In this document: in pieces, positions 14,480 through 27,210 of the stretch | Numbering within the stretch: position 1 is the stretch's first letter | Layout of the letters: the number at the start of each line of letters is the position of its first letter | Assembly: GCA_030765045.1 (NCBI GenBank) | Contig: CM060974.1 | Span: 48,980,839-49,044,838, forward strand | Source: Tenodera sinensis | Lineage: Eukaryota; Arthropoda; Insecta; Mantodea; Mantidae | Length of the DNA stretch: 64,000 nucleotides | Direction: 5' to 3' | The notes under the pieces: model-generated | Databases searched by the model: none | What the model was told of the DNA's origin: nothing | What the model saw: only the letters and a program-made list of their open reading frames with translations | Made by a program: the position numbers and the translations under genes

Positions 14480-15415
14480 GTGAATGTCTATGCATTTTAA
14501 ACGGGTAGGTAATTTAGCCTTCCTTGGAGACCTGATCAATCACCTTGATAACTTAAATACACATTTACAGGGTAGAGAGCATACCATTATGCATATGTGT
14601 AGTGCTATAAAAAAACTTTTAAGCAAAAACTGTCACTGAGGCAAAGCCAAGATAGTAGCTAATGTTAGTAAAAATCTATATATCCTGAGATGTCTAAGAA
14701 ACTCTATTCCTATTTCTACTGCTAAAACTATTTACTTTGGGCTTATCCACTCCTTTTTGTCATATGGAATTGAATTATGGGGAAATACATCTAAACAAAA
14801 TTTTCAAAGAATATTTGTGTTACAAAAAAGGCTATTAGGTATTTAGGTGGTCTAAGATATAACGAATCATGTAAAAGTACTTTTATTCTGCTGAAAATAC
14901 TTATATTACCAAGCTTGTTCATCTATAGAACCATTTTATATTTAGTTCAATTTAAATTCCCAATGAAAAACATGTCAGATGCTCACACATATAATACCAG
15001 GAATAATCAATTACTAAATCTCCCCAGAACCAGATTACATTTATCAGAGAGGGTCCCTAGTTATATGGGAGCAAATTTTTATAATGCTTTGCCTGAAAAT
15101 CTTAAATCATATGAAAATTATAGTACCTTTAAAAATAGGATAAAAAATTATTTAATAACCAAAGCTTTTTACAGTATTGAAGAATACCTAAACTTATAGA
15201 TATTTTCTATGATGTTTTGATTATACTAATTATACTTTTAACTTATCTAATTATATTGTATATACTATGTAATTACTAAATTCCTTTCTGTTTATGTTTC
15301 TCATGACATTGGCCCTTATAGGGTACCTTTTTATATCATCTTATGTATTGACTCATGATATGGTTCAATTGTGTATTCCACTGTATTGAACTGAATGAAT
15401 ACATAAATAAATAAT
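14480..15415 (+). pseudogene. LINE-C RT C-terminal fragment
   Basis: The 3' end of a non-LTR retrotransposon (CR1/Jockey-like thumb and C-terminal region). Readable pieces include YFGLIHSFLSYGIELWGN near 14730-14785, then KAIRYLGGLRYNESCKSTF, and an open tail (14915-15199) with HTYNTRNNQLLNLPRTRLHL and a stop after SIEEYLNL. The 5' side lacks the catalytic ADD motif, so it is 5'-truncated. The 3' UTR runs to an AATAAATAAATAA-like end near 15415. Stops and frameshifts make it non-functional. Confidence 0.7.
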
Positions 15416-15759
15416 TGACTATATAACAGGCATGCTGCAAAAATCTTATGTGATTGGCTCCAGTTATTTGTGTGTGACATTAATTTCAATGACGAAAGTG
15501 GCTAAATCTTGTGAATGAGGCAGGTTATTGGATGACAAACTCAAAGTGTTATTGTGATTCAGTAGTGCACAGAACATCATTCAAACATTTCAACATAACA
15601 AAAGAGTGCAGAAATCTTCTCAAACACACACAAGGATACAATAAGACATGTATGTTTTTCAGGAAAAATATTCGAATTTAGTAAATATATTGTACAATTA
15701 CCTGGAAGAAAGTAATGATTTGTTTTGTTTTTTTCAGTGAGCCAATGTCTTATAAACTT

Positions 15760-16395
15760 ATTTAAAAACCAAAGTTGGTATGTAAGTTCAGTGTCTTTCC
15801 AGGATGCAACACGAATATTCTGAAGAAAGTTGCTCCATCCTAAACTACCCTTATATGGAAAATTTTGATTATCTTGAAAATGGCTCATAACAGTTTTGGT
15901 TAAAATGACATGCTTAAGATATTTTTATGACAAATTAAATGGATATTTTGAATTTTGCACCTATAGCCTATGTAGTCTTGTTTATTCTGGATAACTTTTG
16001 AGTAACTCGTAAACTGTAAGAAATAGACAAAATCTGCCTATACAAAAAATGTACATCTCGCTAAAACAAAAAATTTATGTCCATTTAATTTTTTTGTGGA
16101 CAGAATTATTTCAGAGATATTCCTGCTTATTTGTGTCAGTTCCAGAAGACTTAAACTTCCATCAAATGCAAAATCTTGTTCATTTGTTTTGTATGTTAAC
16201 CATGCAAAGAGAGCTGAATCCTAAAGCTTAAGAAGATTTGACTATCACTAAAAGCCTGCTGTACACTCATATTTCTCTTCCATCTACAAGGAAATAGGCA
16301 ATATGATAATTTCTAAAAATGTTTATCTCAACTAACACAAAGAAGAATTGGAGTTTGTAACAATGGTTAGTACAAGAGTAGAGAAAGTCATGTCA
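15760..16395 (-). repeat. Repeat X, solo copy without insertions
   Basis: Read on the minus strand, this aligns to the interrupted X copy at 31.1-36.3 kb: 16395-16306 to 31106-31194, then 16298-16053 to 33403-33650, then 16052-15760 to 35789-36060. One end carries ACTTTCTCTACT at 16372-16383 (as its complement). The far end is truncated or diverged. X has no ORF and may be a non-autonomous DNA element with short inverted ends. Confidence 0.8.
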
Positions 16396-18519
16396 GTGCA
16401 AAACAATTTTTTTTTCATTGGATGGGAAAAGACTAACAAATGGAATTTTTGGGGTTTAGGTGACCAGGCCAGGATAAGCATTCAATGTTAAATCATTTAT
16501 TTTACCTGTAAGTTTGCATTGAAAAATAGATCTCATAGCTTGCATTTTATTATTGCTGTGGAGTAAATTTTGTAGTAGGAAAAATCAAACAGTTGTATAG
16601 GTGCTACAGTACTTTCTGGTATAATTAGCTTTCAATTTAAAATATTCAATTCTGTATTACCTAGGAGGTATATTGTTAGTCCTATGACATACAAATTACT
16701 ATACAATGTGCCAATAAAGGAAATCACTAAAATGCTCATTTCACTAATTACATCAGTGATTACAGTGGGAAAAATTGCTCCTAAAAGCATTCTGTTTATT
16801 TTGTTGCGATTTTATTTTTAAAATAGATAAACAGTTTTACTTTTCAGTGTGGTATAGACATTTTACATCAGTATTTTCTGCTATTTGCTTTGTTTTTAAG
16901 CATTTTAAAATTGTATCTAAGTGTTCAAGTGCTTTTTGAATGATGGCCTTACATTAGCGCAGCAATCCAACAATTTTTATGTCCCATTTAGGTGTTTCGT
17001 GCACTCTGTCAATTGAAATCTTCTGTGAACCTATTTGTATGCTTTGACTCACAGTTCTATGTGAGAAGCAGCCATACAACATGAAAATCTATGTTGTTAA
17101 AGTAAGAATTTATTCACTTACTCTGCTAATGTCAATTTTTCAGCCTCAACATGATTTAGGTATCTTAAGTAATTTACAGTGTGTTAGGGTTCTACTTTCC
17201 TGAATTAAGGAGGGGCAACATAATCTGAAAACGTTCTTTGACTCAGCCATGTGTATGCCACCAGTAGTAGGTGTGAATCAGGCTTCAAAAATTCAGTGTC
17301 ACTTGCTCGTATGATGTCTTGCAATCCAGCTTCTTTCTGTGGCAAATGAAAACTGAACAGTTAACAGCTCCCTTCCAGAAAGGTGATATATACATCTTAC
17401 TATCTCCCTCGGCATTCAATGCCCATTCAGTCTTTCAGTAATAATTTTTGTTGGAGATTATTTATGAACAGTTAGACATCCTGAATATCTTAAGATATTC
17501 ATAGATATCTTAAGTAGTCACCTGTTGGAATGTACATTCCACAACCTATGCATTGTTTCCAGGGCCAAGGCCATGACCACATCTAAGACCTCTAGTAAAT
17601 GTTCAACTGTGGCAAGGATGCTAGTTTGTCCATCTGCTCCTAGCTGTGTGAACTGCCTGGACAAAATCATTCAAGGGCTCAGGATGAAAGAGTGTTTATC
17701 CTTCTCCGAAAACTAAAAATGCAATTTGTTTGTCAATCTTCTATCCAGAAGTTTGGTACTTTTAGTTGATTAGTTAACGAAGCACCAAAGTGGGATACAG
17801 GTACACAAACTTGCCCCGTAAACCACCATCACCATCACTCCTTGGGTTCATGCACTAGCTTCCTACTCCACAGACTCTTAGTACTGAAACCTGGAAATTG
17901 AAAGTTCGATTGAAGTGGATTGGTTTTCTCAAAGACATTTCTGTAATGGAGTTTATGCCTTTAAGGCACATCTCATTCACCTCCATTGCGATCACACTCA
18001 AGGTACCAAATGGTACGGCCACATTCAGTGGATTTTCCTCTTCCTGTGTCTATAAGCCAGCACTTTGTAGCACTGTCTTTGGCTTCCAATTAAACGGACC
18101 CTCCTATGAGTCACCTATGGTGCAAGATACACTTACTCCCGAAAGGTTTAGTCCCAGTGAATCTAGGGTACAGCTTGTCCCATTTGCCTTAGGATCTTTA
18201 TTCTGCAGTGAAATCATGGTATAGGCGCACATTGGGAGGAATTACAATTACTGACCAAATCGATATCTCCCAGTGTTCTGTACTTGCAGGAAGCCAAGCT
18301 TCGCCAACAGGACTGCTTTACATTTCCTGGGTGTCATTTTATTGTGGTTTGACCTCCGACCAGAATCTGGGACTCCTGCACATGGGCATTTCATGTCTGT
18401 GATTTGGGAGATTTTTTACCAGCCTCTCATGCTCACCACCACATTGCAACTGATCACCTAAGAGGGTGATGAGCGTTAAAGTCTCTCAACAAATTTAGGG
18501 CAGTGGGACATTAAAAAAA
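16396..18519. other. unassigned stretch
   Basis: No recognisable gene. 17880-18470 is less AT-rich and has broken open frames on both strands, perhaps an old coding remnant, but I do not recognise the family. Confidence 0.4.
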
Positions 18520-18743
18520 ATTATATTGTTGTTTAACGATGCTGTCAGTTGCCAGGATCACATCAGCGTCGCCGGTGTGCCGGAATTTTGTCCCGCAGGA
18601 GTTCTTTGACATGCCAGTAAATCTACTGACATGGAGCTGTTGTTTTTAAGCACACTTGAAAACCATCGAACTGGGCCGGATTTGAACCCACGACCTTGGG
18701 AACAGTAGGCCTGCGTCTAACCAACTGAGCCACCAAGACTGAC
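18520..18743 (-). mobile_element. SINE-B, tRNA-derived
   Basis: On the minus strand it begins GTCAGTCTTGGTGGCTCAG (A-box region) and has a B box GTGGGTTCAAATCC. The body has AACTCCTGCGGGACAAAATT and GGCACACCGGCGACGCTG, and it ends in an A/T tail after CATCGTTAAACAACAA. An imperfect TSD, TGGGACA, flanks it on both sides (about 18505 and 18746). A second copy is at 60625-60845. Confidence 0.88.
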
Positions 18744-18749
18744 ACTGGG

Positions 18750-19860
18750 ACACTAGATGCCATAGGTCTGCAATGGGAAAACAAAAATATGAGATCATGA
18801 TGCCCTAGGTCTCAACATTAATACTCCTGTTATGTCACAAAATAAAGCCTCAGTAAGGCATGTCTAGGTCCCAAGGCTTAATAAGACAAGTTTTATAAAT
18901 TTCCCTGAATATTCATTTACATAAGGTTGGACAAAATAATGTAATGCAACTACCAACTGTAACAGTAATACCTATGTATTGTTGTTCATGGAGGGTTATA
19001 ATTTCCATTTTCTTACTAGAAAACCTATCAGAAAATCAAACCAGGAAGGTATTTAATTACAGGTTGGTATACACAGGAATTGTATGCTCAAAAAAGAACA
19101 CACATTGTCTAGCTATATGCAGTGTGTCTCATAACTTGAACATAACGCGTCTTAACAGTATTATATAGCAATACAGAACAATACTACAGATGAAGTGAAG
19201 GTGTCCAAGTTTCATTTTAACACGGCTCACATTAATCATACTACAAATAAATGCAAAACAACATGGGAAATATAAAATAGCTTTCAACTTAAACCAGAGA
19301 ACTTCAATACACACTTCATTTGTTCCATTGATCACATGCACAAATTCGTAAACCAGTGCTATATATACGCATTTGGCATTTTGCATAATAGCAAGGTCAT
19401 AAACAATGCTTTACCTTGACTTTTATACACACATTTTAACCAGTTGTAAATTTAATGCCTCAAATTATAAAGACAGTTTCAACAATAGTGTGAGCTTTGA
19501 CAATTTAATGATTACAAACTTTGCTGAATCCTTAAGTCCAATCCAGTGTTAAATATAGGTACAAATTTTAGTTCCTAGTTGTTTCCTTTTGGACCACAAT
19601 GTTCTGAGTTCAAAAAGGGGACATTGTTGATACTAGAAATTGGAGATCACACATTTTGTTTTATGAACTTACAACATACATCTAGTCCATAGCTACAAAG
19701 TAGGGTCAAAATAAGATTTAGTAATATTAATAATATTAGATTGGTGATTGTTTCTGGAGTAAATGATAACATTTAGCACCTCAGAATCCTGTACACCATG
19801 TACCTGCATTATATATCCAGTCCTCTTTCACAGCAAAATAATGTTACAATGACAGTAAGC
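18750..19860. other. unassigned AT-rich stretch
   Basis: No gene or repeat signature seen. Confidence 0.4.
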
Positions 19861-19956
19861 CATGCCATATATAGGATATTTTGCATGCACCACTGGTGCT
19901 ATGTTTTGGATAGCAAGAATTATATATAGTGATGTAGACAATCAAATTGTTCAAAT

Positions 19957-20287
19957 GCTTTAGGAATATGTGAGTCTACTCATAGACACAGTTTCACTTA
20001 CACTTATTTTTCTCTGGATGTGTTTCGAAGACCAGCGCCTTCATTCTCAAAGGTTTCTCAACTGGCAGTTGAAGAGGAAACATCTATTGTGGTAGACACT
20101 GTGCTGCTGTCTGTTATATCCATTAACCCAGAGAGCAGCACAGTCACCACCACAACAGATGTTTGCTCTTCAACCACCAGGCGAGAAACCATTGAGAATG
20201 AAAACACTGATCTTCAAAACACATCTGGACAAAAATAAGTGTAAGTGAACTATAAGTGTCTATAAGTCAACTCATATACTTCTAAAA
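19957..20287. repeat. 331-bp long palindrome (foldback element)
   Basis: Arms 19957-20113 and 20129-20287 are imperfect reverse complements over about 157 bp around a 15-nt centre. Paired landmarks: CACTTACACTTATTTTT with its complement near 20233, and GTGCTGCTGTCTG with CAGAGAGCAGCAC. An open frame at 20020-20238 only reflects the arms. The flanks match a locus at 4633-4727 that lacks it, supporting insertion as a unit. Confidence 0.9.
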
Positions 20288-20372
20288 CAATAGAAATCCA
20301 ATTTCCAAGAAAATTAAAATAAAAGTACTCTTATACTATAACTGTGAAAACAAGATTCCAAATTTGTTAGTG

Positions 20373-23300
20373 GACCTTTCCACTTCTCTAATTTTCTATA
20401 ACCTTTTAACCCCTAACATGCTGACCTGTCATAGCATGTAATGCGTCCTCTGATTGTTAATCACAGGATATGGTCAATGTATTTACTTTGATAACTCTCC
20501 CGGTCAGGTTGGTGAGACCCGCAAGTCAACGACAGGTGTGCTCCTCCACGCATCCTGGGGGTTGCGAGAGAGCAATGTGACCACCAAAACATAAAAATAT
20601 GGAGCTCTATAAAAAGTGGTTATGTTTACTGCTATGTAGTTCTCCAATATGAATTATGAAATTTGACAAGGAGTAAAATATGCCAGAGTTAAAGTAGTCC
20701 ACCACTCAGATCTCCAGGCAATGACCACTTCTTGAGAACCCCAACATTATATTAATAGAAAAGCTAAGAATTCTTCAATGGAACGCAGGTAGTCTCAAAC
20801 AAGCAAAAAAGATAGACCTCAATCAAATTATATTTGACAACAGCAGATATATTTTTCATTCAAGAAGCAAATCTAACAAATAATCTACTTAAGTACTTCA
20901 ATTTTACTGGATTTTTACTAAACCCAAAAATAGATAAGTAGTTGAGTATTATTTGGAGACAGAAAGGATATTAAATCCTTTCAAATTGTTAAAGAAATGG
21001 ATAACAGATAAATCTGAATTAATGAAGCTAAATTTTTAGGATGACAAAACACATTTACATTTATACCGCATTTATAATTCTCCCAGGAATGAACCAGATC
21101 TCTCGCTTATTGACCAATTAAATAAATCAATCATAGTTGGGGATTTTAATGCTCATTCCAAAAGATGGAGTGATGAAAAAATGGATTCTACAGGAATGAT
21201 AATGCAAGAATTTTTGAATCCCACAACCTTTGAATTGATTTCTAATGAAGATCCCACAACCCCCATACATTACTCTGGAGCAGGCGTTAACACAGACCTC
21301 TTGTTAGCTACAACACATTGTTTCAAAGATTAAGAAAAGTTATAGAAGACCCAAGTTCTGGTCACAGAGCAGTAATTACCGATATAAAACTGGATAATAC
21401 AAATGTCAGTCGACTTCACATGAATCTGTATTGGAACTTCAAAAAGCAGATCGGAATAAATATAAAACTGAATTGTAAAATTAATTTAAAGAACATACAA
21501 ACTCACAGCTGCATGGCCAACCAGATTAAATGAACAAAAATTTCTGTAAAGCCATCCCAGAAGCTGCAAAAAAACAGTACTCGTGGAAGAATAAAAAAAT
21601 TTCAAATCCTTATGGAACCCCAGTTGGAAGAACTGAAAAAGGAGAGGATATAGCTAGAAATGCAGCTGAACAAAAAACATATTGGGCATACAAATGTGCC
21701 TCACAAAAACAGAAATTAATACTACTAAAGGGAACTACTTTAATAATCTCGTAGAAAAAATAGATTATAGGACATATGCTAATAAAGCCCATAAGTTCAT
21801 AAAAAATGTAAAGGACAGGAAAAAGAATAGCATACCTATCATACACAACAAATATTAAAATGTGATAGTCATAGCCAAAAGCTTCAATGAATATTATGCT
21901 AGTTCACATAAAGTAAAAAGAAATAATAAAAAGCAATGTAAACAACTTAAAAAAGATTTGAAACAAAAAAGAGAATGTGATCCTAACACTCAACACAATC
22001 TAAAAAACAAAAGATCTGGACTGGACTACCAACATCCAGAGTTCATAAAAAACCTTGGAAAAACTGCAAAATAACAACCACTAAAACCCTACAGTCTGGA
22101 AAATCACTGTACCTGCCGAAGAGCGAAAAGTAACAATCATCCCCACTCAAGAAGAAAGATAAAATTATAGACCAATAGCTCTTACTAGCGTAATAGCAAA
22201 AGCGATGGAAAGAATGATGTCAAATAGGTTAAAGTGGTTTCTAGAGTCACAAAATTTAATTTCCCCATGTCAAGCTGGATTCAGAAAGCTCCACTCTGCA
22301 AATGAACTAGTCTTACTTCTCAATCAAGAAATCAAAGACTTCTTCAACAGAAAAGAAGATAATGGATTAGTTTTTATTGATTTTCAAAGTGCACATGATG
22401 CTATATGCAGAACAAACCTACTAAAGAAAGTAAAAAAATAGGTATACAAGATCCAATGTTTTCATGGCTATGTCATTTCATAACTCAATGCTTTGTTGTT
22501 ATCAGATATGGAAGGAATATATCGAAATATAAACAAGTAGTTACCATGTTTAAGAGGTAGAACTGGAACTTAAAAATTCAATGCCACAGCTGGGATTTGA
22601 ACCACAGAACTTCTGCTTACCAGTTCTACCTCTTAAACATTGCCCACACACGGCTTGTGTGTTTAAAAACACCAACAGTAAGTTTGTTGGCATAAATAAA
22701 TAATAGTTATCATCTGACAGTTATTTAATCCTGGGACATAAAGTACTTGCAATAGTAAGTCACCATTGGGGTAATTGTCTCTGATGTGAGACTCCCTTTG
22801 TGGTTTACAAGGAAAAATATGAATTGGTTTGAAAATTCAATGCCATTCTGGCAGTTTGTCACAGTAGCTCAATGGTATGTAGAGCACCCGCCTGGTAAGC
22901 GGAAGGTCTGTGGTTCAAATCCCAGCTGTGGCATTGAATTTTTAAGTTCCAGTTCTACCTCTTAAACATTGCCCACACACAGCTTGTGTGTTTAAAAATA
23001 CCAACAGTAAGTTTGTTGGCATAAATAAATAATAAATACACCATGGCTTACCACAAGGCGTAGTGCTCAGCACTACGCTTTTAACATATTTATTAATGAT
23101 CTGCCATAAGAAATACAAGAAACAGTAATGAAGTGTGCACTATCTGCTGATGATTTAATATGGATTTCAAAACCAAAAAACATAAATACTGAACTAGAAA
23201 AAACCATGTAACAATTGCTACCCAACCTATCAAAGTAAAAGAAAATTTAATGACCGTTAATATAACAAAACCGAACTACCAAATATCTTCACTAAGGAGA

Positions 23301-23560
23301 AACCATTGAAAAGAGAAATAAATTTTGAGGGTCAACAGTTACCAGAAATAAAAGAACCAAAATATTTGGGGGTTATATTTTATACTAAACTTACATGGAC
23401 CAAATAAATAGAAAATGTAATACAAAGAGCAGTAAGGTGCCTTTCACTGTTAAAACGTCTAACAGGAATGAAGTGGGGATGTTCCAGAGCAACTCTTAAC
23501 CCAAGATACAATATTATATGTATATAAAGTCGTTATTTACTTGCAGCAGTGAAGTTCCAA
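20373..23560 (+). pseudogene. LINE-A copy 1, near full-length but degenerate
   Basis: A non-LTR retrotransposon that starts with a 5' UTR shared with 51504-51798 (CCCCTAACATGCTGACCTGT near 20409). The endonuclease-like region begins LRILQWNAGSLKQAKKIDL near 20765 and has the exonuclease-endonuclease-phosphatase motif IIVGDFNAHSKRWSD near 21135. The RT begins near 22165 with RPIALTSVIAKAMERMM, then QAGFRK and FIDFQSAHDA (motif A; the Tyr-Asp of FIDFKSAYD is His-Asp here). A SINE (22536-23035) splits the RT at KYKQ. Motif B-like sequence, LSADDLIW (motif C, F to S) and KWGCSRAT follow. Many stops and shifts exist, and the 3' end including RNase H is missing. It is clearly related to copy 2 at 33667-35773. 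Confidence 0.85.
22536..23035 (+). mobile_element. SINE-C, tRNA-like dimer inside the LINE-A RT
   Basis: About 500 bp inserted between KYKQ and the following codons of the LINE RT. 22858-22933 is tRNA-like: the seven acceptor pairs all form, one as a wobble (GTCACAG with CTGTGGC), the D arm is AGCTCAATGGTATGTAGAGC, and the anticodon loop CTGGTAA would give Thr (GGT). The T stem is poor, so I do not call a functional tRNA. The 5' 90 bp (22546-22635) are an inverted copy of the 3' part of the tRNA-like region plus its downstream sequence. Body landmarks are shared with 53296-53760. Confidence 0.8.
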
Positions 23561-24335
23561 TACTTGAGAATGTTAAGGCAAGATGTACATTATGACCCAT
23601 GAAATCCAACTAAAATACTGACCAAAACAAATGCTTGTAAATTTGGTTTTGATCATTGCAGTCATATGATTGTTTTGCTAGTGTAAGTAGATACTTTCTG
23701 CTTTAGTATGATTCCAAAATATATTTCATGAATTCAATAATTTTCTAGTAAATATTTGTTTTGCCATTAATTTAAATAATATTTAGTTTCCCATAGGTGC
23801 ACTTTAGTGGTTACCTGTTTCACTGATGATAATGAAATTTCAACCACTTACTGTGCATTGATTTGCAATATGATTCATGCAATGTGTTTGAAATACCTTC
23901 ATTTCTTGTTGGAGCTCAACTTGAATTACACTTTTAAGCTAAAAAACCATGTGAAAACCTTAATTTACATGATTCCATGATCATATTGCATGGTTATAGT
24001 CAAACTGTATTTGTAAATACGAGTATATCTTGAAGTTTTCAAAACTCTAGCTCTGTTGGCTCTTTAAGCAAGTGTGTCAATGGGCAAAAAAATGTAAGTT
24101 AAGAGGAAAACAAAAACAGAATTGATCTCATGCTGCAATCCGATATTTTCCCCATAGTACTTCCCTGAGATATAACTTTTATCATTCTGAGCTTCTCTGT
24201 CCTCCCTCTCCCTTTTCTTTCCCCCTTTCTGCATTCTTGTCTACTCTATCAACTTTGGGGACACGCTCGGCATCCATGTTGCAAAGATATTTGCTCAAAT
24301 CTTCCCCAGGATCAATATCCAAAGATTTCAATAGC
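23561..24335. other. unassigned AT-rich stretch
   Basis: No gene signature; possibly 3' flank of LINE-A copy 1. Confidence 0.4.
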
Positions 24336-24357
24336 AGTGTTCTGCTGCAGCAGCAGA

Positions 24358-24812
24358 ATAATGATGGTGGTGGATGATGATGGTGATGGTGATGATGATA
24401 TTGATGATGGTGACGATGGTGAAGGTGATCATGGTGATGATGATGGTGATGGTGATGATGGTATTGATGATGGTGATCGTAATGATGGTGACAATGGTGA
24501 TGGTGATTATGGTGGTGATGATGGTGATGATGAGTGAGTGAGTGATAGAGTTTAAGGGCCCGTCGACAACTAGGTCATTAGGGCCCTAAGCACAAAATAA
24601 GATCTCACCACTAAAAAGTTAAAACATGGAAGTGAAATGGTGGTGGTGGTGGTGATGGTGATGATGATTGGAGGTGGGGGTGGCAGTGGCGATGATGGCA
24701 ATGGCGATGATGGTGATGATGATGATGACGATTGGGGGTAGCAGTGGTGATGATGGCAATGGCGATGATGATGATGACAGTGGTGACGGTGACGATGACC
24801 ACGACGACAACT
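24358..24812 (+). repeat. (GATGGT)n-type microsatellite, two blocks
   Basis: Imperfect GATGGT/GATGAT repeats at 24358-24545 and 24633-24812. The 90 bp between them contain a short inverted match, AAGGGCCC and AGGGCCCT. Asp/Gly- or His/Pro-rich frames here are repeat artefacts. Confidence 0.95.
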
Positions 24813-25058
24813 ATGATAATTACAATTATAGTAACTGTTATTGTCAATAGATTGATTCTTACAATTTCTGACATGTAAGATCTTATACAGCATTAAAAGT
24901 AAGTCTGCATATGATCCCTATCACATTAGTAAGATTACATTGTCAGGATGGTAAATAACGATACAATGTACTTTTACACTAAGAGTGAACAAGTACTGAG
25001 TTAGGGATAAACTTCTGATATCAGAATCCCTACAGTTAAACTACAATCATTGTTATCA

Positions 25059-25640
25059 TTATAGTTCATTTATATTGTGTAAACATTTGTTTATGAAGAA
25101 AGCCTTTAACTTGCTTCTAAAATGCTGTCTTGATAGGTTACGTATTGATTTGATCTCACATGGCAATTTATTGTAGAGCTTAATTCCAAGTACGTCCTTT
25201 TGAGAGACAGTTTTAACTACACTATCTCTATAGTAATCCGTATTGGTTCTAGTGTTATATTCATATACATGACATTTTTAACTGGGTTTCACTTATCCAC
25301 AACAAACATTATAGATGTATAGACATACATGGTAATTATTTTTTTTATTTATAAAAGTCTCCCTGCAGGGTTCTCTTGGTTTTAGATTGTACATGATCCT
25401 GATATTTTTTTTGGTAAATAAGCAGTTTATGCATGTGTGTTTTAACTACTGAACTCCATATTTCAATTCCATAGATTAAATACAGATCGGTACATCCACA
25501 GTATATTAATTTTAAGATACTTGTGTTGTACTTGCTGAAATATCTAAACAGATGTAACAATTTACTGATTTTACCAAATATCTATTCAATATGATCAGCC
25601 CAAGTTAGTCAATTACAGTGTTCTGCATTTCAAAACTTAT
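25059..25640 (-). pseudogene. LINE-C RT C-terminal fragment
   Basis: On the minus strand: LTWADHIE, then LHLFRYFSKYNTSILKLIYC, then LYLIYGIEIWSSVVKTH (thumb region), then after a shift YNTRTNTDYYRDSVVKT and GIKLYNKLPCEIKSIRN. It ends FFINKCLHNINEL with a stop at 25059. It is the extreme C-terminus of a CR1/Jockey-like RT. It may be the lost 3' end of the minus-strand LINE-C at 27600-29440, separated by the 25.9-27.2 kb pseudogene; the order fits but is not proven. Confidence 0.65.
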
Positions 25641-25902
25641 TTGTTGTCTTTTTTTAGTCTGATAAGTAATCTTAAATGGATTTTTTGTGCTGAATTCCAA
25701 AATAATCTCCATTTTCTCCCATCACGCCAGGTTTTCAAAATATTAATAAATAATAGAAATGAAATTAAAAACTTGTGAAATGTTACAAAAATTACTTTCA
25801 ACAAGAATTTTGTATGAAACACTAGGCCATAATTGTAATTTGTTATTTGCCACTAATTAATCACGAATTAATAATAATTATAAACACATTGATAACCTTA
25901 CC

Positions 25903-27210
25903 TCAATATTGCACTTCAAATTTTCTCCTCTTTGACCTTCTCACATATTGTTCAGAGCAGTCCATTTTTAACATCCAGCAATAGTCCACAATAGTCTTGT
26001 GAACACTCCACTTCTCTTGATACCTCATTTCCAAATTTTTATATCCTGGTGAAATCTTTTACCTTATTCCTTACTAAAACCTTCTATATTATCAGGGAAA
26101 TAATTTAGATGAGAATGAAGAAAATGTACTTGGATGCCTGTGTTGTGGCCAATTTGTTTGCAATTTTGTAGCATCATTCCAAGGAAATTAAAAACAACAT
26201 TTATGAAAGCATTCCAGGCATCCTTCACAACTTGGCTCACAGTATTCTTGAACTGACTGTCCATCAGTTTTCGAATTTGTGAGCCAACGAATGCCCACAT
26301 CAGCTTTAATTTTTTTCAGTGGATAATGAAGGAAATGTAACATAAAGGTATTTAAAGTACTCACTTTCCTTATATAGAGCTTTCACAACATGTTTCATTA
26401 AACCTAATTTAACATGGAGAGGGATCAATAAGCGGTGCACTTTTTATTTATTTTTGGCCAAGTGTTAAATTAGTACTATGTGGCCATTATCCCTTTCAAA
26501 TAAGAAACAGGGATATTTTGTGAAATCAGCCTGCTGATGAAGTAATAGCCCAATAGTCTTGAAATCTCCACGGGCTAGCTGTTGATGGTTTTCGTACTGT
26601 AGTTTTTTAAACAAAATTTAACATGTTCATAGTCTTCCTTAAAAGAAAAGAGTGAGCTACAGGAATGGAACAATGAATGTTTCCATTGTGAAGCAAATCA
26701 CCTCTAAGACTTTTTGAGAAGAATCTGTGAAGAGCCTCCACTCTTTGGAATTATAACTTATTTTATAACATTTGAAGACAGCAGAGGTGTTTTGGCACCA
26801 AATTTTCTTCTTCAGCAAACAAGGGACAAGTTCCTTCTCATTATGCCTGTACCATGAAAAATATGTACCCTCAGCCATTACTTCCTTTTCTTTTCTTTTA
26901 ACCTAGAGCCTAAAACTTCTGCTGATTCTTTAGGCAAATGTAAATCCCTCACTAAATCATTAAGTTCACTTTGATTAAAACATCTATCCTCATCAGAATT
27001 GTTGGGTTCATAAGTATTACCCACTGGAGATTCAGTTTCAGTGCTACTGGATGCAGATGGCAATGTATCTGATACTTCAGATAAACATATCCAAGAATAA
27101 ACATTACATGTCTTATTGCCATGACAAATTTTTGTACATCTCCTAGGGCGGATATAGTTAGTAGATTTTAATAAATATAAAAAATATATAAAAATATCAA
27201 ATATAAACAT
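25903..27210 (-). pseudogene. HFLHSH/HQDI arthropod repeat protein, degenerate
   Basis: Minus-strand remnants of a protein family common as a repeat in arthropod genomes and of unknown function, probably transposon-borne (general knowledge). In order: CFNQSELNDLVRDLHLPKES near 26910-26970, YFSWYRHNEKELVPCLL near 26815-26865, KEWRLFTDSSQKVLE near 26710-26755, LHVKLGLMKHVVKAL near 26365-26410, VGSQIRKLMDSQFKN near 26245-26290, VHFLHSHLNYFPDN near 26088-26130, and FHQDIK near 26045-26062. It ends RRKFEVQY with a stop at 25903. At least five frame breaks separate these blocks. All blocks are in the expected N-to-C order, so it was one inserted gene. No TIRs were recognised. Confidence 0.65.

Noticed and set aside
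15577..15888. 103-codon minus-strand open frame as a gene
   Set aside because: Overlaps repeat X, and the matching X copy at 35.8-36.1 kb does not keep the frame.
17880..18470. Coding remnant on either strand
   Set aside because: Open frames are short and broken; I recognise no family, so no product is named.
20020..20238. 72-codon open frame
   Set aside because: Lies wholly in the arms of the 331-bp palindrome and has no protein features.
22858..22933. Functional tRNA-Thr gene
   Set aside because: The T stem does not pair, and the same segment recurs inside a dispersed 326-bp repeat, so it is a SINE part.
24337..24893. Asp/Gly-rich and His/Pro-rich open frames
   Set aside because: Produced by GATGGT-type repeats; no start context, splice sites or conserved flanks.
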